Below, in pieces: positions 10,864-20,123 of a DNA stretch of 32,033 nucleotides. The notes below the pieces were generated by a model that saw only the letters and a program-made list of their open reading frames with translations, had not been told where the DNA came from and did not search any database. The DNA is from Acidocella sp. (GTDB taxonomy: Bacteria > Pseudomonadota > Alphaproteobacteria > Acetobacterales > Acetobacteraceae). Position 1 is the stretch's first letter. The number at the start of each line of letters is the position of its first letter. The position numbers were made by a program, and so were the translations under genes. The stretch lies in the NCBI GenBank assembly GCA_027451225.1, contig DAIDJU010000133.1, positions 1-32,033 on the forward strand, read 5' to 3'.

Positions 10864-13164
10864 TCAGAACTCGTCCCAATCCTCGGTCCCCGCGGGCACC
10901 GGAGCGCGAGGCTTCTTGGCCGCCACAGGCGGTTTGGGAGCATGTACGGGGATGCGGCTCTTGGTCACCGGCTTGGCGGCTGGGCGCGGCGCCTCGGTAC
11001 GGCCGATCTGGAACTGCCCAACCAGACGGGCCAGCTCCTCGGCCTCGCCGGTCAGGGCGTGGCAGGCGGCGTTGGCCTGCTCCACCATTGCGGCGTTCTG
11101 CTGCGTCACCACGTCCATCTGGCTCACCGCCTCGTTCACCTCGTTCAGCCGCATCGCCTGCTCCTGCGCCGAACCCGCGATCTCCACGATTACCTGGTTC
11201 AGCCGCGCCACTTGGCCCACGATCCGCTCCAGCGCCTTGCCGGTCTCGCCCACCAGCCTCACCCCGTTCTCCACCTCGGTGCCCGAGGCCGTGATCAGCG
11301 CCTTGATCTCCTTCGCCGCATCCGCCGAGCGTTGCGCCAGGGCGCGCACTTCGGTCGCCACCACGGCGAAGCCCCGCCCGGCATCGCCCGCGCGCGCGGC
11401 CTCCACCCCGGCGTTCAGCGCCAGCAGATTGGTCTGGAACGCGATCTCGTCGATCACGCCCAGGATCTTGCCGATCTCGCGGGACACGCTCTCGATCCCG
11501 GCCATCGCCTTCACCGTGTCGCCCACCACCGCGCCGGACTGCTCGGCGTCGCCCTTGGCATCCTGCGCCAGCTTGCGCGCCTCGTTCGCCCCCTCCGAGG
11601 TCGTCTTCACCGTGGCGGTGATCTCGCTCAGCGCCGCGGCGGTCTGCTCCAGGCTGGCGGCCTGCTGCTCGGTGCGGCGGGAGAGATCGTCCGAGGCCTG
11701 GGTCATCTCGCCCGAGCCCGCGCGCACGCCCTGGGTGTTCACCGCGATGGCCTGCATCGCCTGCTGCAACTTGCCCACCGCCTGATTGAAATCGGTACGC
11801 AGCACCTCGTATTCCGGCGCAAAAGCGTCGTTCAGGTGGAACGCCAGATCGCCCGCGGAAAGCCGCGACAGCCCGCTGCCCAGCGCCTCCACCACCTTGC
11901 CCTGCTCCGCCGCCACCGCCATGCGCGCGTCCTCGGCCTCGGCCCTGGCCAGCTCGGCTTGGCGGCGCTCCTCGGCGGCGGCGGCCTCGTGCCGCTGGCC
12001 TTCAGCCAGGGTGTGGCGGAACCCCTCCAGCGCCACGGCGATGGTGCCGGTCTCGTCATGCCGCTCCTGCCCGGGCACCTTGCGCTCGTAATCGCCCCGG
12101 CGCAGCGCCTCCACCGCGCCCAGCAGCCCGGCCATCGGGCGGCGGACCAGCAACAGCACCGTGGCGTAAAGCGCGCCCAGCACCAGCAGCAAGGTAAGCG
12201 TGCCGCCCGCGATCATCGCCCAAGTGGCGTTGCGCACCGGGGCGGCCAACGCTTCTTCCGGCACATCGATAACGACCGCCCAGGTGGCGTTCAGGTTGGG
12301 CACCGCGAACGGATAGATGATCCGCTCCGTCTGGCCATTGGCGAACTTGCCCAGCATGCGCGGCTGGCCATCCGCGAGCGCGGCGCTCAGCGCGTCGGCG
12401 CCCTCACCCGCATAGGGCTTCATCAACAGGTCTTGCGTGGGACCGACGATCCACGCTCCTTTGCCCGACACCAGCATCACCCTGCCGCTGCCGAAGGGCC
12501 TGAGCGCCGCCAGCATGGTGGTCAAAAACTTAAGCCGCACATCAACACCGGTAACGCCAACGGTCGTGCCGCCCACGATCACCGGATAGGCGATGGAGAC
12601 CATCATCTGATGATTGCCCGAATCCGCGTAGGGTTCGGTAATCGCGCCTTTGCCCGTCGAGGCCGCAAGCGTGTACCAGGGCTGCGTGTAGTCCACGGGA
12701 GTTGCGGAATATTGGAGGCTACCGTCTTCCGCTTTGGTCCAGTAAGGATTGAAATCCCCCTGGGCGTTGTCCCCCGGGGCCTTGGGGCTGCGCGGGCCGC
12801 CGAAACCGCCCGGCGCCTCCTGCATCCAGGAGCCAAAAACATCTGGATACCGGGTTTCATTGATCCGCAGCATTTCCACCACCATGGCGCGGTTGCGCAC
12901 CCCGGCGTTAAATGCCGAGGTAATCGCGCCAGCCATGGCGTTCACCGCCGAACCCTGGGCCGTCAGCTTGGCTGAGATGGCGTTGGCGATGCTCTCGGCC
13001 TCGGTTCTGGCCTGGATGTTGACAGAGCTTTCCACACGCTCCTGAGTTGCCCAGGCCGCAACAAGAATCGCCCCCGATAAAATGATGGCAAAGGCCGCGC
13101 CGGCCACGCCGATCAGCTTTGTGGAGAGGGAACCAAAAACAACGTTCCGGAACTGTGAGACCAT
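10864..13164 (-). CDS. Methyl-accepting chemotaxis protein with dCache-like sensor and C-terminal CheR tether
   Basis: 766-residue transmembrane chemoreceptor. TM1 is at about 17-39, a periplasmic PDC/dCache-like domain at about 40-312, TM2 at about 315-340, HAMP at about 338-390, and a second HAMP-like segment (LSRLSAGDLAFHL) near 432. The signalling hairpin EIAFQTNLLALNAGVEAARAGDAGRGFAVVA is near 573-603. The sensor shows PWY at 162-164 and YAD at 179-181; amino-acid-binding dCache proteins have Arg two residues before the WY, here Gln (QPWY). A Pro/Ala/Lys-rich linker ends in DWDEF, which fits the aromatic-x-x-aromatic pentapeptide that tethers CheR. ATG 13164 has AGGAAG at good spacing; an upstream TTG at 13191 is less likely. 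Confidence 0.93.
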   Translation of the reverse strand: MVSQFRNVVFGSLSTKLIGVAGAAFAIILSGAILVAAWATQERVESSVNIQARTEAESIANAISAKLTAQGSAVNAMAGAITSAFNAGVRNRAMVVEMLRINETRYPDVFGSWMQEAPGGFGGPRSPKAPGDNAQGDFNPYWTKAEDGSLQYSATPVDYTQPWYTLAASTGKGAITEPYADSGNHQMMVSIAYPVIVGGTTVGVTGVDVRLKFLTTMLAALRPFGSGRVMLVSGKGAWIVGPTQDLLMKPYAGEGADALSAALADGQPRMLGKFANGQTERIIYPFAVPNLNATWAVVIDVPEEALAAPVRNATWAMIAGGTLTLLLVLGALYATVLLLVRRPMAGLLGAVEALRRGDYERKVPGQERHDETGTIAVALEGFRHTLAEGQRHEAAAAEERRQAELARAEAEDARMAVAAEQGKVVEALGSGLSRLSAGDLAFHLNDAFAPEYEVLRTDFNQAVGKLQQAMQAIAVNTQGVRAGSGEMTQASDDLSRRTEQQAASLEQTAAALSEITATVKTTSEGANEARKLAQDAKGDAEQSGAVVGDTVKAMAGIESVSREIGKILGVIDEIAFQTNLLALNAGVEAARAGDAGRGFAVVATEVRALAQRSADAAKEIKALITASGTEVENGVRLVGETGKALERIVGQVARLNQVIVEIAGSAQEQAMRLNEVNEAVSQMDVVTQQNAAMVEQANAACHALTGEAEELARLVGQFQIGRTEAPRPAAKPVTKSRIPVHAPKPPVAAKKPRAPVPAGTEDWDEF

Positions 13165-13229
13165 GCCGCGTGCTTCCTGCTGTCTGGACAATACGTCCGG
13201 AGCCTAGAAGCATCGGCATTAAGGCAAGA

Positions 13230-13835
13230 TTAATCGCCCCCCTGGCGCAACAACGCCATAGCCTGCGTCAGCACCTTGGCCAGCGCCGCGCTCTGCGCCC
13301 GCGCCAGAGTCGCGGGGTCGTTGGCGGTCAAGGGCATTGCGGCCCGCAGCAGGGCTTGGCGCAACGGCACCGCCGTTCCACCAGCACCGGGCTTGATCAC
13401 CACCAGGGTCAGCGCCGCGCGGGCCTCGCCTTGGCCGAGATCCGCCAGGAGTTCGGTCAGCTCGCCCTCCACGATCAAACCGGGCTGCAAACGGCTGCCG
13501 GGCGTGATGACGGCGGAGAACGCCCCGCTCGCCTCGCTCCAGTCCAGCAACGCCTGGGTCACCGCATCCGCCGGAGGCACGGCCCAAAGGTTATAGTAAT
13601 CCGTATGCAGGCTGCCATCGGGTGTCAGGCTTTGCAGCCCGCGCGCCTCCAGCCCTGGGGCTGCGGAGATGGGCCGCACCAGCAGCACCGGCCCGCCCGG
13701 CGCCGCAGCCCCGCCAGCGGGCGGCGGGGGTTGCAGCGGCCAGCTCACGCGCGGCGTGTATTTCTGCGATGGCAGCAGCGAGGCGCAGGCGCTCAAGCCC
13801 AGCGGGGCGGCGAGGAGAAGGCGGCGGCGCTGCAT
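13230..13835 (-). CDS. ABC-type transport auxiliary lipoprotein (PqiC/MlaC-like partner of MCE system)
   Basis: 201-residue lipoprotein of the ABC-transport auxiliary (PqiC) family. Signal sequence MQRRRLLLAAPLGLSAC ends in lipobox LSAC with lipidated C17; the next residue is Ala, so outer-membrane sorting is expected. The mature part starts with a Pro-rich segment and continues with family-like LLVRPISAAPGLEARGLQ. It directly follows the MCE gene with no gap (TAG then ATG), so it is the last gene of the lipid-transport operon. Its likely role is to link the MCE tunnel to the outer membrane. Confidence 0.85.
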   Translation of the reverse strand: MQRRRLLLAAPLGLSACASLLPSQKYTPRVSWPLQPPPPAGGAAAPGGPVLLVRPISAAPGLEARGLQSLTPDGSLHTDYYNLWAVPPADAVTQALLDWSEASGAFSAVITPGSRLQPGLIVEGELTELLADLGQGEARAALTLVVIKPGAGGTAVPLRQALLRAAMPLTANDPATLARAQSAALAKVLTQAMALLRQGGD

Positions 13836-14822
13836 CTATTGGCTCCCTTGCGGCGGCGGGGCGGCGAAAATCCGCCCCGGATTGGCCGACAACTCGGCCG
13901 ATAGGTCTCGCAGATTATCGGTGGTGGCTTTCATGTCGCGCAGGATCGGCAGAAGCTGCGTCTGCAAATCCGCCGTGGTCTCGTTGGCCTGGTTCACGGC
14001 CGATTGCGAGGCCGCCACCAGCGCGGGCAGCTCGGCGCTTACCTTGGCGAGCTGCGTGGTGGTCTGGTCGAGCTGGGTGAGGAGCTGGCGCGTCTGCGGC
14101 CCGCCCGCGAGGTTGCGGATGCTCGCCGCCGTGCCCGGCAGGTCGCTCTGCTGCACCACCTGGTTCAACGTGGCCAGCAGCGTGTTGGCGTTGGCCACGG
14201 CCTGGTGGGCGTCGCCGCTGCCCACCTCCTGGTTCAGGGTCGAGATCAGGTCGCCAAGCTGCCCCGCCACCTTGCCAATATCGGCCTGGTTGAGCGAGGT
14301 GACGAGATTCTGCACCGTGTTCTGCACCTGGGCGAGCGTGCTGGGACGCGAGGGGATGAACGTCTCATCCGGCCGCCACGGCACCACCTGCGCCGGGTAG
14401 AGCTTGGGGTCCACGAAGCTGAGGTCGATGTAAGAGAGCCCCGTGATGCCCTGCGGCAGGATCTGGGCGCGCAAGCCTTGCGCGATGGCCGTCTCGATCC
14501 CCTGCATCGCCCCCACCTTGCTCGGGTCCATGCGGAAACGCACCATTACCTGCTGGTACACCGGCTCTCCGGCGGCGGTGGCGTCGGGCGGCGGGTATTC
14601 CGCCGCCGCCAGTTCCATGTCGGCCACCTGCCCCACCGTCACGCCGCGATATTTCACCGGCGTGCCCACATCCAGCCCCTGCACGGACTCGCTGAAATAG
14701 GTCTCGTACAGCGTGCCCTGGTTGAAGCGCCCGCCGGTGAGAAAGAACAGCAGCGCCAGCAGCGCCACCGCCCCGGCCAGCACAAAGGCCCCCACCCGAA
14801 AGCCCGCGGAACCTTTACCCAT
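13836..14822 (-). CDS. MCE/MlaD-family lipid-transport substrate-binding protein
   Basis: 328-residue periplasmic protein anchored by an N-terminal helix (about residues 8-29, VGAFVLAGAVALLALLFF). The MCE domain follows at about 36-115 (LYETYFSESVQGLDVGTPVKYRGVTVGQV). After it comes a long polar helical region with heptad-like leucines that would extend the MCE hexamer. It carries phospholipid between the inner-membrane permease and the outer membrane. ATG 14822 overlaps the TGA of the ATPase gene (TGATG), so translation is coupled; a GTG one codon earlier is possible. Confidence 0.93.
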   Translation of the reverse strand: MGKGSAGFRVGAFVLAGAVALLALLFFLTGGRFNQGTLYETYFSESVQGLDVGTPVKYRGVTVGQVADMELAAAEYPPPDATAAGEPVYQQVMVRFRMDPSKVGAMQGIETAIAQGLRAQILPQGITGLSYIDLSFVDPKLYPAQVVPWRPDETFIPSRPSTLAQVQNTVQNLVTSLNQADIGKVAGQLGDLISTLNQEVGSGDAHQAVANANTLLATLNQVVQQSDLPGTAASIRNLAGGPQTRQLLTQLDQTTTQLAKVSAELPALVAASQSAVNQANETTADLQTQLLPILRDMKATTDNLRDLSAELSANPGRIFAAPPPQGSQ

Positions 14823-15559
14823 CACAGCGTCTCCCGGTGAAAAAACGCCCGCACCATCGGCTGGGCGGGATGATCGCGCAATTCCTGCGGGCTGCCCAGG
14901 GCAATCAGCCCCTGCGCTTTGGCGTCCAGCATGGCGCAGCGGTCGGCTATGGCCATGATCGAGGGCAGCTCATGCGTCACCACCACGCAGGTGGTGCCCA
15001 GCGTGTCGCGCAGGTCCAGGATCAGCTTGTCCAGGCCAGCGGAGGTCACCGGGTCCAGCCCCGCGGAGGGTTCGTCGAGCAGCAGGATCGGCGGGTCCAG
15101 CGCCAGAGCGCGGGCGATAGCGGCGCGCTTGAGCATGCCGCCCGAAATCTCGGCGGGCAGCAGGGCGGCGGCCTCGCCCAACCCCACCAGCCCGAGCTTG
15201 AGCCGCGCGATTTCGGCGCAAGCCGAAGCCGGGAGATCCGTGAACACGGAAAGCGGCAGGGAGACGTTCTCCAGCAGCGTCATCGAGCCCAGCAGCGCGC
15301 CGGACTGGAACATCACCCCGATCTGGCGGCGCACCTCCTCGACCGCTGTCCGCACGCTATGCCCGGCTATGGTGATCTCCCCGGCCGTGGGGGGGAGCAG
15401 CCCGATCATCTGCTTGAGCAGCGTGGATTTGCCGCAGCCGGAACCACCGAGGATGACGAACACCTCGCCTGCCGCGATGTCGAAGCTGACATCGCGGAAG
15501 ATGGTGCGGCTGCCGAACGCCTGCGTGGCGCCGCGCACGGTGATGACCGGCGCGCTCAC
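14822..15559 (-). CDS. MlaF-like ABC ATPase of the MCE lipid transporter
   Basis: 245-residue ATPase. It has Walker A GGSGCGKST near residue 36, signature ISGGMLKRAAIARAL, Walker B ILLLDEPSAGLDP and the switch VVTHEL. ISGGM and PSAGLDP are typical of MlaF/Ttg2A. The start is GTG 15559, which overlaps the permease stop (GTGA); the open frame continues far upstream only as an out-of-frame reading of the permease gene. It pairs with the MlaE-type permease. Confidence 0.93.
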   Translation of the reverse strand: MSAPVITVRGATQAFGSRTIFRDVSFDIAAGEVFVILGGSGCGKSTLLKQMIGLLPPTAGEITIAGHSVRTAVEEVRRQIGVMFQSGALLGSMTLLENVSLPLSVFTDLPASACAEIARLKLGLVGLGEAAALLPAEISGGMLKRAAIARALALDPPILLLDEPSAGLDPVTSAGLDKLILDLRDTLGTTCVVVTHELPSIMAIADRCAMLDAKAQGLIALGSPQELRDHPAQPMVRAFFHRETL

Positions 15560-16626
15560 AGATGCAGCCTGTAGGTGATCACGGCGAAAATCCCGTCCAG
15601 CACCACGGTGGCGACGATGCCGCCCACCACCGCTGCGGTGGCGGCCTCGCCCACGGCGCGCGGCCCGCCGCTGGCCGTAAGCCCCGCCCGGCAGCCGATG
15701 AGCGCCACGGCGGCGGCGAACACCACCCCCTTGCTCAGGCCCTGGATGAAATCCCCCGGCGCGCCGTTGATGGCGATATGCGTGGCGATGGCCGAGAGCG
15801 GATAGCCGAACGCGGCCAGCACGGTGGCCATGCCGGCCAGCCCTGCGGCGTCCATGGCCACGGTGAGGGCGGGCATCACCAGCATCGCCGCCCCGATGCG
15901 CGGCAGCACCAGCATGGTGGCGGGGTTGATGCCCATGGTGGTGAGGGCCGCGATCTCCTCGTTCACCTGCATGGTCCCCAGCTCGGCGGCATAGGCAGAG
16001 CCGGTGCGCCCGGCCAGGATCACCGCCACCAGCAGCGGCCCCAGCTCGCGGCACAGCGCCAAAGTGACAAGGTCCGCCACGTACAGATCCGCGCCGAACT
16101 GCCGCATCGGCACCGCCGATTGGAAGGCGAGGATCATGCCAATGAGGAAGCCCAGCACCAGCACCAACAGCAGCGCCTGCTGCCCGGCGCGCTCGGCGAT
16201 GCGCCAGAAATCCGCCCGGCGCAGCATGCGCAGCTGCCCCGGCAGGGCGGCCAGCGCCAGCAGCGTCTCGCCGAAAAAGGTGATCTTGGTCCGCAATCCG
16301 GCGAAGAGTGGCGGGCGCTTTGCGGGTTTGGCCCAGCCCGGTGCCGGAGCGGGCGCCACGGCACGCAGCTGCGCCAACAAGGCGGCGGCCTGCGCGTCCG
16401 CGCCGGAGAGTTTCACCTCGCCTCCATGGCGGCGTTCCATCGCCAGGATCAGCGCCGCGCCGGAACTGTCCAACCTCTCGACGCCGGAGAGCTCGATCTC
16501 CAGCGTCCCGCTCGCCGCCTCGCCCGCCGCCCGCACCGCGCGCGGCCATAGCGCCCCCAGCGTGCGCGCCGTCAACACGCCGCGCAGGGCAATCCGGCCA
16601 GGAGAGGTTTCCAGCTCAGCGGACAT
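15556..16626 (-). CDS. MlaE-family permease with N-terminal STAS (MlaB-like) domain
   Basis: 356-residue fusion. Residues about 5-100 form a STAS domain like MlaB (LEIELSGVERLDSSGAALILAMERR), and about 105-356 form the MlaE permease (FGETLLALAALPGQ, then LVLGFLIGMILAFQSAVPMRQFGADLYVADLV and ELGPLLVAVILAGRTGSAYAAELGTMQVNEEIAAL). In E. coli MlaB is a separate subunit; the fusion is common in alphaproteobacteria. ATG 16626 begins the STAS domain; an upstream TTG at 16665 exists. The ribosome-binding site is weak. First gene of a four-gene operon. Confidence 0.92.
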   Translation of the reverse strand: MSAELETSPGRIALRGVLTARTLGALWPRAVRAAGEAASGTLEIELSGVERLDSSGAALILAMERRHGGEVKLSGADAQAAALLAQLRAVAPAPAPGWAKPAKRPPLFAGLRTKITFFGETLLALAALPGQLRMLRRADFWRIAERAGQQALLLVLVLGFLIGMILAFQSAVPMRQFGADLYVADLVTLALCRELGPLLVAVILAGRTGSAYAAELGTMQVNEEIAALTTMGINPATMLVLPRIGAAMLVMPALTVAMDAAGLAGMATVLAAFGYPLSAIATHIAINGAPGDFIQGLSKGVVFAAAVALIGCRAGLTASGGPRAVGEAATAAVVGGIVATVVLDGIFAVITYRLHL

Positions 16627-16707
16627 GGCGGAACCAGCTTCGCCCGCACACGCTCTGATTGGCAAGAGCCCCGGCTATGCGGTACGCCCGGCCACGGAGG
16701 ATGCACA

Positions 16708-17562
16708 ATGGCGAATGACAAGCAGAAAGCTTATTGGAGCGAGGTCGCGGGGCCGAAATGGCTGAGCCTGGAAGGGGCGATGGAGGCGCGCCTCGCGCCC
16801 ATCAGCACGGCGGTGATCGCGGCGGCGGCGCTGCAACCCGGCGAGCGCGTGCTGGATATCGGCTGCGGCGCGGGGCGCACCAGCCAGGAGGCCGCGCAGG
16901 CCGCGGGGGAAACAGGCTATGTGCTGGGCATCGACATCGCGGCCCCGATGATCGAGGCCGCGCGCGCCCATGCGGGCGGGCCCAAACCCGGCATAGCCCC
17001 GCTGGAATTCGCCCTGGCCGACGCGCAGACCGCGCACTTCACCCCGCCCTTCGACGTGCTGATCTCCCGCTTCGGCATCATGTTCTTCGATGACCCGGTG
17101 GCCGCCTTCGCCAATCTTCGCGCCAGCGTGAAGCCCGGCGGCAGGCTGGCCTTCGCGGCCTGGGCGCCGCTGGCCGCCAATCCGCATTGGCAAATCCCGC
17201 TGCAACTGGTCGCGGCCCTAACCGGCCCGGGCAATCCCGGCAAGCCGCACGCGCCCGGCCCGCTCGCTTTCGACGACGCCACTTACGTGCGCAGCCTGTT
17301 TGAAGCCGCCGGGTGGCAAAACATCGAAATCCGCGCTCAAACCGTGCTGCTGCACGGCGCCTCGCTGGACGACGAGGCGCGCATCGCCTGCTTCATGGGC
17401 CCCGCCGGTGCGTTGCTGGACGAGAAAAAAGCCGACGCCGCCACCCGCGAGGCCGCCCGTCTGGCAGTCCGCCAAGCCCTGCCCGGCTTCGCCACGCCGC
17501 TGCCCGATGGCAGCCTGCACCTGCCCGCCACGATCCATTTGATCACGGCATCGGCCGGGTAA
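16708..17562 (+). CDS. Class I SAM-dependent methyltransferase (UbiE-like)
   Basis: 284-residue methyltransferase. SAM-binding motif I VLDIGCGAG is at 48-56, the acidic turn GIDIAAPMIEAAR follows, then DVLISRFGIMFFDDP and LRASVKPGGRLAFAAW. The N-terminal KAYWSEVAGPKWL is typical of UbiE/COQ5-like enzymes with broad substrates. AGGA precedes ATG 16708. It diverges from the MCE operon across an 81-base gap. Substrate unknown. Confidence 0.88.
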   Translation: MANDKQKAYWSEVAGPKWLSLEGAMEARLAPISTAVIAAAALQPGERVLDIGCGAGRTSQEAAQAAGETGYVLGIDIAAPMIEAARAHAGGPKPGIAPLEFALADAQTAHFTPPFDVLISRFGIMFFDDPVAAFANLRASVKPGGRLAFAAWAPLAANPHWQIPLQLVAALTGPGNPGKPHAPGPLAFDDATYVRSLFEAAGWQNIEIRAQTVLLHGASLDDEARIACFMGPAGALLDEKKADAATREAARLAVRQALPGFATPLPDGSLHLPATIHLITASAG

Positions 17563-17577
17563 AGCGCATATAAAATT

Positions 17578-17601
17578 ATCACAAATTCGTGATGCCTTTT
17601 T
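17578..17601 (+). terminator. Possible weak terminator after the methyltransferase gene
   Basis: ATCAC (17578-17582) pairs with GTGAT (17589-17593) over a 6-base loop, followed three bases later by TTTTT (17597-17601). The stem is short. The same stretch, ATCACAAATTCGTGAT, is an almost perfect palindrome and could instead be a protein-binding site ahead of kup. Confidence 0.35.
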
Positions 17602-17777
17602 AGCCTGAGGGGCGGCGCGACGCGGTTGCGCCCCCCGCCACGGGGTAATGAAAGACATAAAGATCGCGTAAAATTCCAGGTTTTTGCGGAGCGGGCTTAC
17701 AGGGCTTGATTGGCGGCGGGACAGCGCGGCGGTAAATTTCCCGCTTGCAACCTGAGCACAGGACCCTGTTACCCCTC

Positions 17778-19655
17778 ATGCAAGAAGCTTCCTCCCCGGC
17801 CAAGCCACTGCGTCTCGCCGCCCTCATCGGCGCGCTGGGCGTGGTGTATGGCGATATCGGCACCAGCCCGCTTTACGCCTTCCAGACCTGCCTGGGCTAC
17901 TTCAACGCCGCCTCCCTCACCCGCGCCGATGTGCTGGGCCTGCTCTCGCTCATCTTCTGGGCGCTCGTCATCACCGTCACGCTGAAATACGTCACCTTTG
18001 TGATGCGCGCGGATAATAAGGGCGAAGGCGGCATCCTCGCCCTTACCGCGCTGGCGCAGCGCGCCGCCGCCACGGCGCATACGCGCGTTTTGCTGGGGCT
18101 GGTGGGCATCATCGGCGCCGGGCTGTTCTTTGGCGACGGCATGCTCACCCCCGCCGTCTCGGTGCTCTCGGCGGTTGGCGGCTTGCAGGTGGTCTGGCCC
18201 GGCCTCTCCAACGATCTGGTCGAGGGCCTCTCCATTGCCGTCATCGCCGCGCTGTTCATCGCGCAGCGGCGTGGCACCGGGGGCATCGGCGCCGCGTTCG
18301 GCCCGGTGATGGTGGTGTGGTTCCTGACCATCGGCCTGCTCGGCGCGATGCAGATCGCCGGCGACCCGCAGGTTCTGGCCGCGCTCAACCCGTTCTACGG
18401 CGCGGATTTTATGGTCCGGCATAAAGCCTCGGCCTTCGTCATCCTCGGCGCGGTGGTGTTGGCCGTCACCGGCGCCGAGGCGCTCTACGCCGATATGAGC
18501 CATTTCGGCCGGAAGCCTATCCGCCTGGCCTGGACGTGGTTCGTCCTGCCCTCCCTGGCGCTGAACTATTTCGGCCAGGGCGCGCTGGTGCTGGCCCACC
18601 CTGCCGCCGCCGACAATCCCTTCTTCAAAATCGCCCCCGCCGCGCTGCAGATCCCGCTGATCGTGCTCTCCACCCTGGCCACCATCATCGCCAGCCAGGC
18701 GGTGATCTCTGGTGCGTTCTCGATGGCCCGCCAGTGCATCCAGCTCGGGCTGTTCCCGCGCATGGAGGTGCGCCACACCTCGGCGACGGAGGAAGGGCAG
18801 ATCTATGTACCGCAGATCAACTGGCTGCTGGCGGCGGGCGTCATCCTGCTGGTGCTGGCGTTCAGAACCAGCAACGCCCTGGCCTGGGCTTACGGCATCG
18901 CCGTTACCGGCACGTTCGTGTGCACCAACATCCTGGCCATGTTCGTGTTCCGGCGCAGCTTCCATTGGTCGCGCCTGGCCACGCTGCTGACCTTCGGCTC
19001 GTTCTGCATCGTCGATCTCGGCTTCTTCGGCGCCAACATCCTCAAATTTTTCGATGGCGGCTGGGTGCCGCTTTGCATCGGCCTGCTTGTGGCCGTGCTG
19101 ATGACCACCTGGCAGCGCGGACGCGCGCTCATCTATGCGCGCTGGACGCAGGACGCCCTGCCGCTGGTCTCGTTCCTCAAGCGCCTGCCGCAATCTCGCA
19201 TCATCCGCGTGCCCGGCACGGCGGTGTTCATGACCGGCAATCTGGACTTCGTGCCCAACGCACTGCTGCATAACCTCAAGCACAATCAGGTATTGCATGA
19301 GCGCGTGCTGTTTGTGAGCGTTCGTACGCTGGACATTCCACACGCGCCACCCTCGCAGCGGGCCGAGATGGAGGAAGCCGCGCCCTCGATCTACCGGATC
19401 ACGCTGAATTTTGGTTTCATGGAGAGCCCGAACATTCCGCTGGCGCTGGCGGGGCTGAAAGAGCTGCAATTCGACCGTATGAGCGCCAGCTACTTTCTGG
19501 GCCGCGAGAGCTATGTGGCGGCGGGGCTGACGACGCTGCGCTTCATCCGCCGCTGGCTGTTCCTGTTCATGGCCCGCAACGCCATCCCGGCCACGGAGTT
19601 CTTCCAAATCCCCGCCGACCGCGTGGTGGAGTTGGGCGTGCGCATCGCGATTTAA
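17778..19655 (+). CDS. kup: Kup-family low-affinity potassium uptake protein
   Basis: 625-residue K+/H+ symporter of the inner membrane, matching the usual Kup length. The N-terminal signature [15 protein letters not shown] is present, followed by about twelve hydrophobic segments (for example [27 protein letters not shown]) and a soluble C-terminal domain containing [11 protein letters not shown] and [22 protein letters not shown] 17778 is chosen as the family-typical start; a TTG at 17745 is in frame. No clear ribosome-binding site lies before the ATG (AGGA at 17761 is 14 bases away). The 215-base gap upstream holds the weak hairpin at 17578 and a GC-rich inverted repeat near 17610-17635. 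Confidence 0.95.
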   Translation: MQEASSPAKPLRLAALIGALGVVYGDIGTSPLYAFQTCLGYFNAASLTRADVLGLLSLIFWALVITVTLKYVTFVMRADNKGEGGILALTALAQRAAATAHTRVLLGLVGIIGAGLFFGDGMLTPAVSVLSAVGGLQVVWPGLSNDLVEGLSIAVIAALFIAQRRGTGGIGAAFGPVMVVWFLTIGLLGAMQIAGDPQVLAALNPFYGADFMVRHKASAFVILGAVVLAVTGAEALYADMSHFGRKPIRLAWTWFVLPSLALNYFGQGALVLAHPAAADNPFFKIAPAALQIPLIVLSTLATIIASQAVISGAFSMARQCIQLGLFPRMEVRHTSATEEGQIYVPQINWLLAAGVILLVLAFRTSNALAWAYGIAVTGTFVCTNILAMFVFRRSFHWSRLATLLTFGSFCIVDLGFFGANILKFFDGGWVPLCIGLLVAVLMTTWQRGRALIYARWTQDALPLVSFLKRLPQSRIIRVPGTAVFMTGNLDFVPNALLHNLKHNQVLHERVLFVSVRTLDIPHAPPSQRAEMEEAAPSIYRITLNFGFMESPNIPLALAGLKELQFDRMSASYFLGRESYVAAGLTTLRFIRRWLFLFMARNAIPATEFFQIPADRVVELGVRIAI

Positions 19656-19751
19656 TGGACTGCCTTATAGACAGGCATGGCAACAAACCTGTTTTGATAA
19701 CGCGGTTTATTTTTTGATCGACGCCGCGCCATTTCATGAGGCGGCATACTC

Positions 19752-20123
19752 ATGAAACGCGCGCCCTCCTTTACCCAATTCACCGCCCTCTTCGGTACCA
19801 AGGAAAAATGCAGGAACTACCTTGAAAAACCCCTTTGGAGCGAGACGCCATCTTGCCGTCATTGCGGCTCTTGCAAAGCCTTCCGCATCACAGGCAAATC
19901 CGCCGGCGCTTGCTCTAATGCAAGGAAAATGGCTGCATGATGCAATTCAGCGTCACCGTTAACACCGTGTTTCATGGGGACAGAAGATGCTATTTTGACG
20001 GGTATTGTTGAGGTTGATGAGGCCTATGTCAGCAGCAAGCCGAGGAAGGGCAATACGCATATGAACACGGCAGAATCGTTCAATGCAACTTTGAAGCGCG
20101 CACATGCAGGTGTTCACCTCTGA
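19752..20123 (+). pseudogene. Decayed IS1595-family transposase
   Basis: Three pieces of an IS1595-type (DDE, zinc-ribbon) transposase survive in order. 19752-19910 gives FTQFTALFGTKEKCRNYLEKPLW and CRHCGS, the N-terminal zinc-ribbon region. A +2 frame from 19913 gives CKENGC and QFSVTVNTVFHG, with a stop just before it. From 19974, back in the first frame, ILTGIVEVDEAYVSSK (catalytic Asp region) is joined almost directly to NTAESFNATLKRAHAGVHL (C-terminal catalytic region). The whole is about 370 bases, far below the usual roughly 900, so large internal deletions plus frameshifts have inactivated it. Terminal inverted repeats and target duplications were not recognised. The preceding 19656-19751 shows no gene. 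Confidence 0.8.

Noticed and set aside
15560-16549. Upstream extension of the MlaF-like ATPase frame
   Set aside because: It reads the permease gene out of frame; the ATPase fold starts at GTG 15559, which overlaps the permease stop.
17610-17635. GC-rich inverted repeat before kup as a possible riboswitch
   Set aside because: No known potassium or c-di-AMP riboswitch signature could be found; it may be just GC-rich sequence.
17769-19607. Long open frame (about 610 codons) antisense to kup
   Set aside because: Same composition artefact; kup on the other strand has full family motifs and membrane segments.
19656-19751. Terminal inverted repeat of the IS1595-type remnant
   Set aside because: No matching inverted partner was found downstream, so an element boundary cannot be set.
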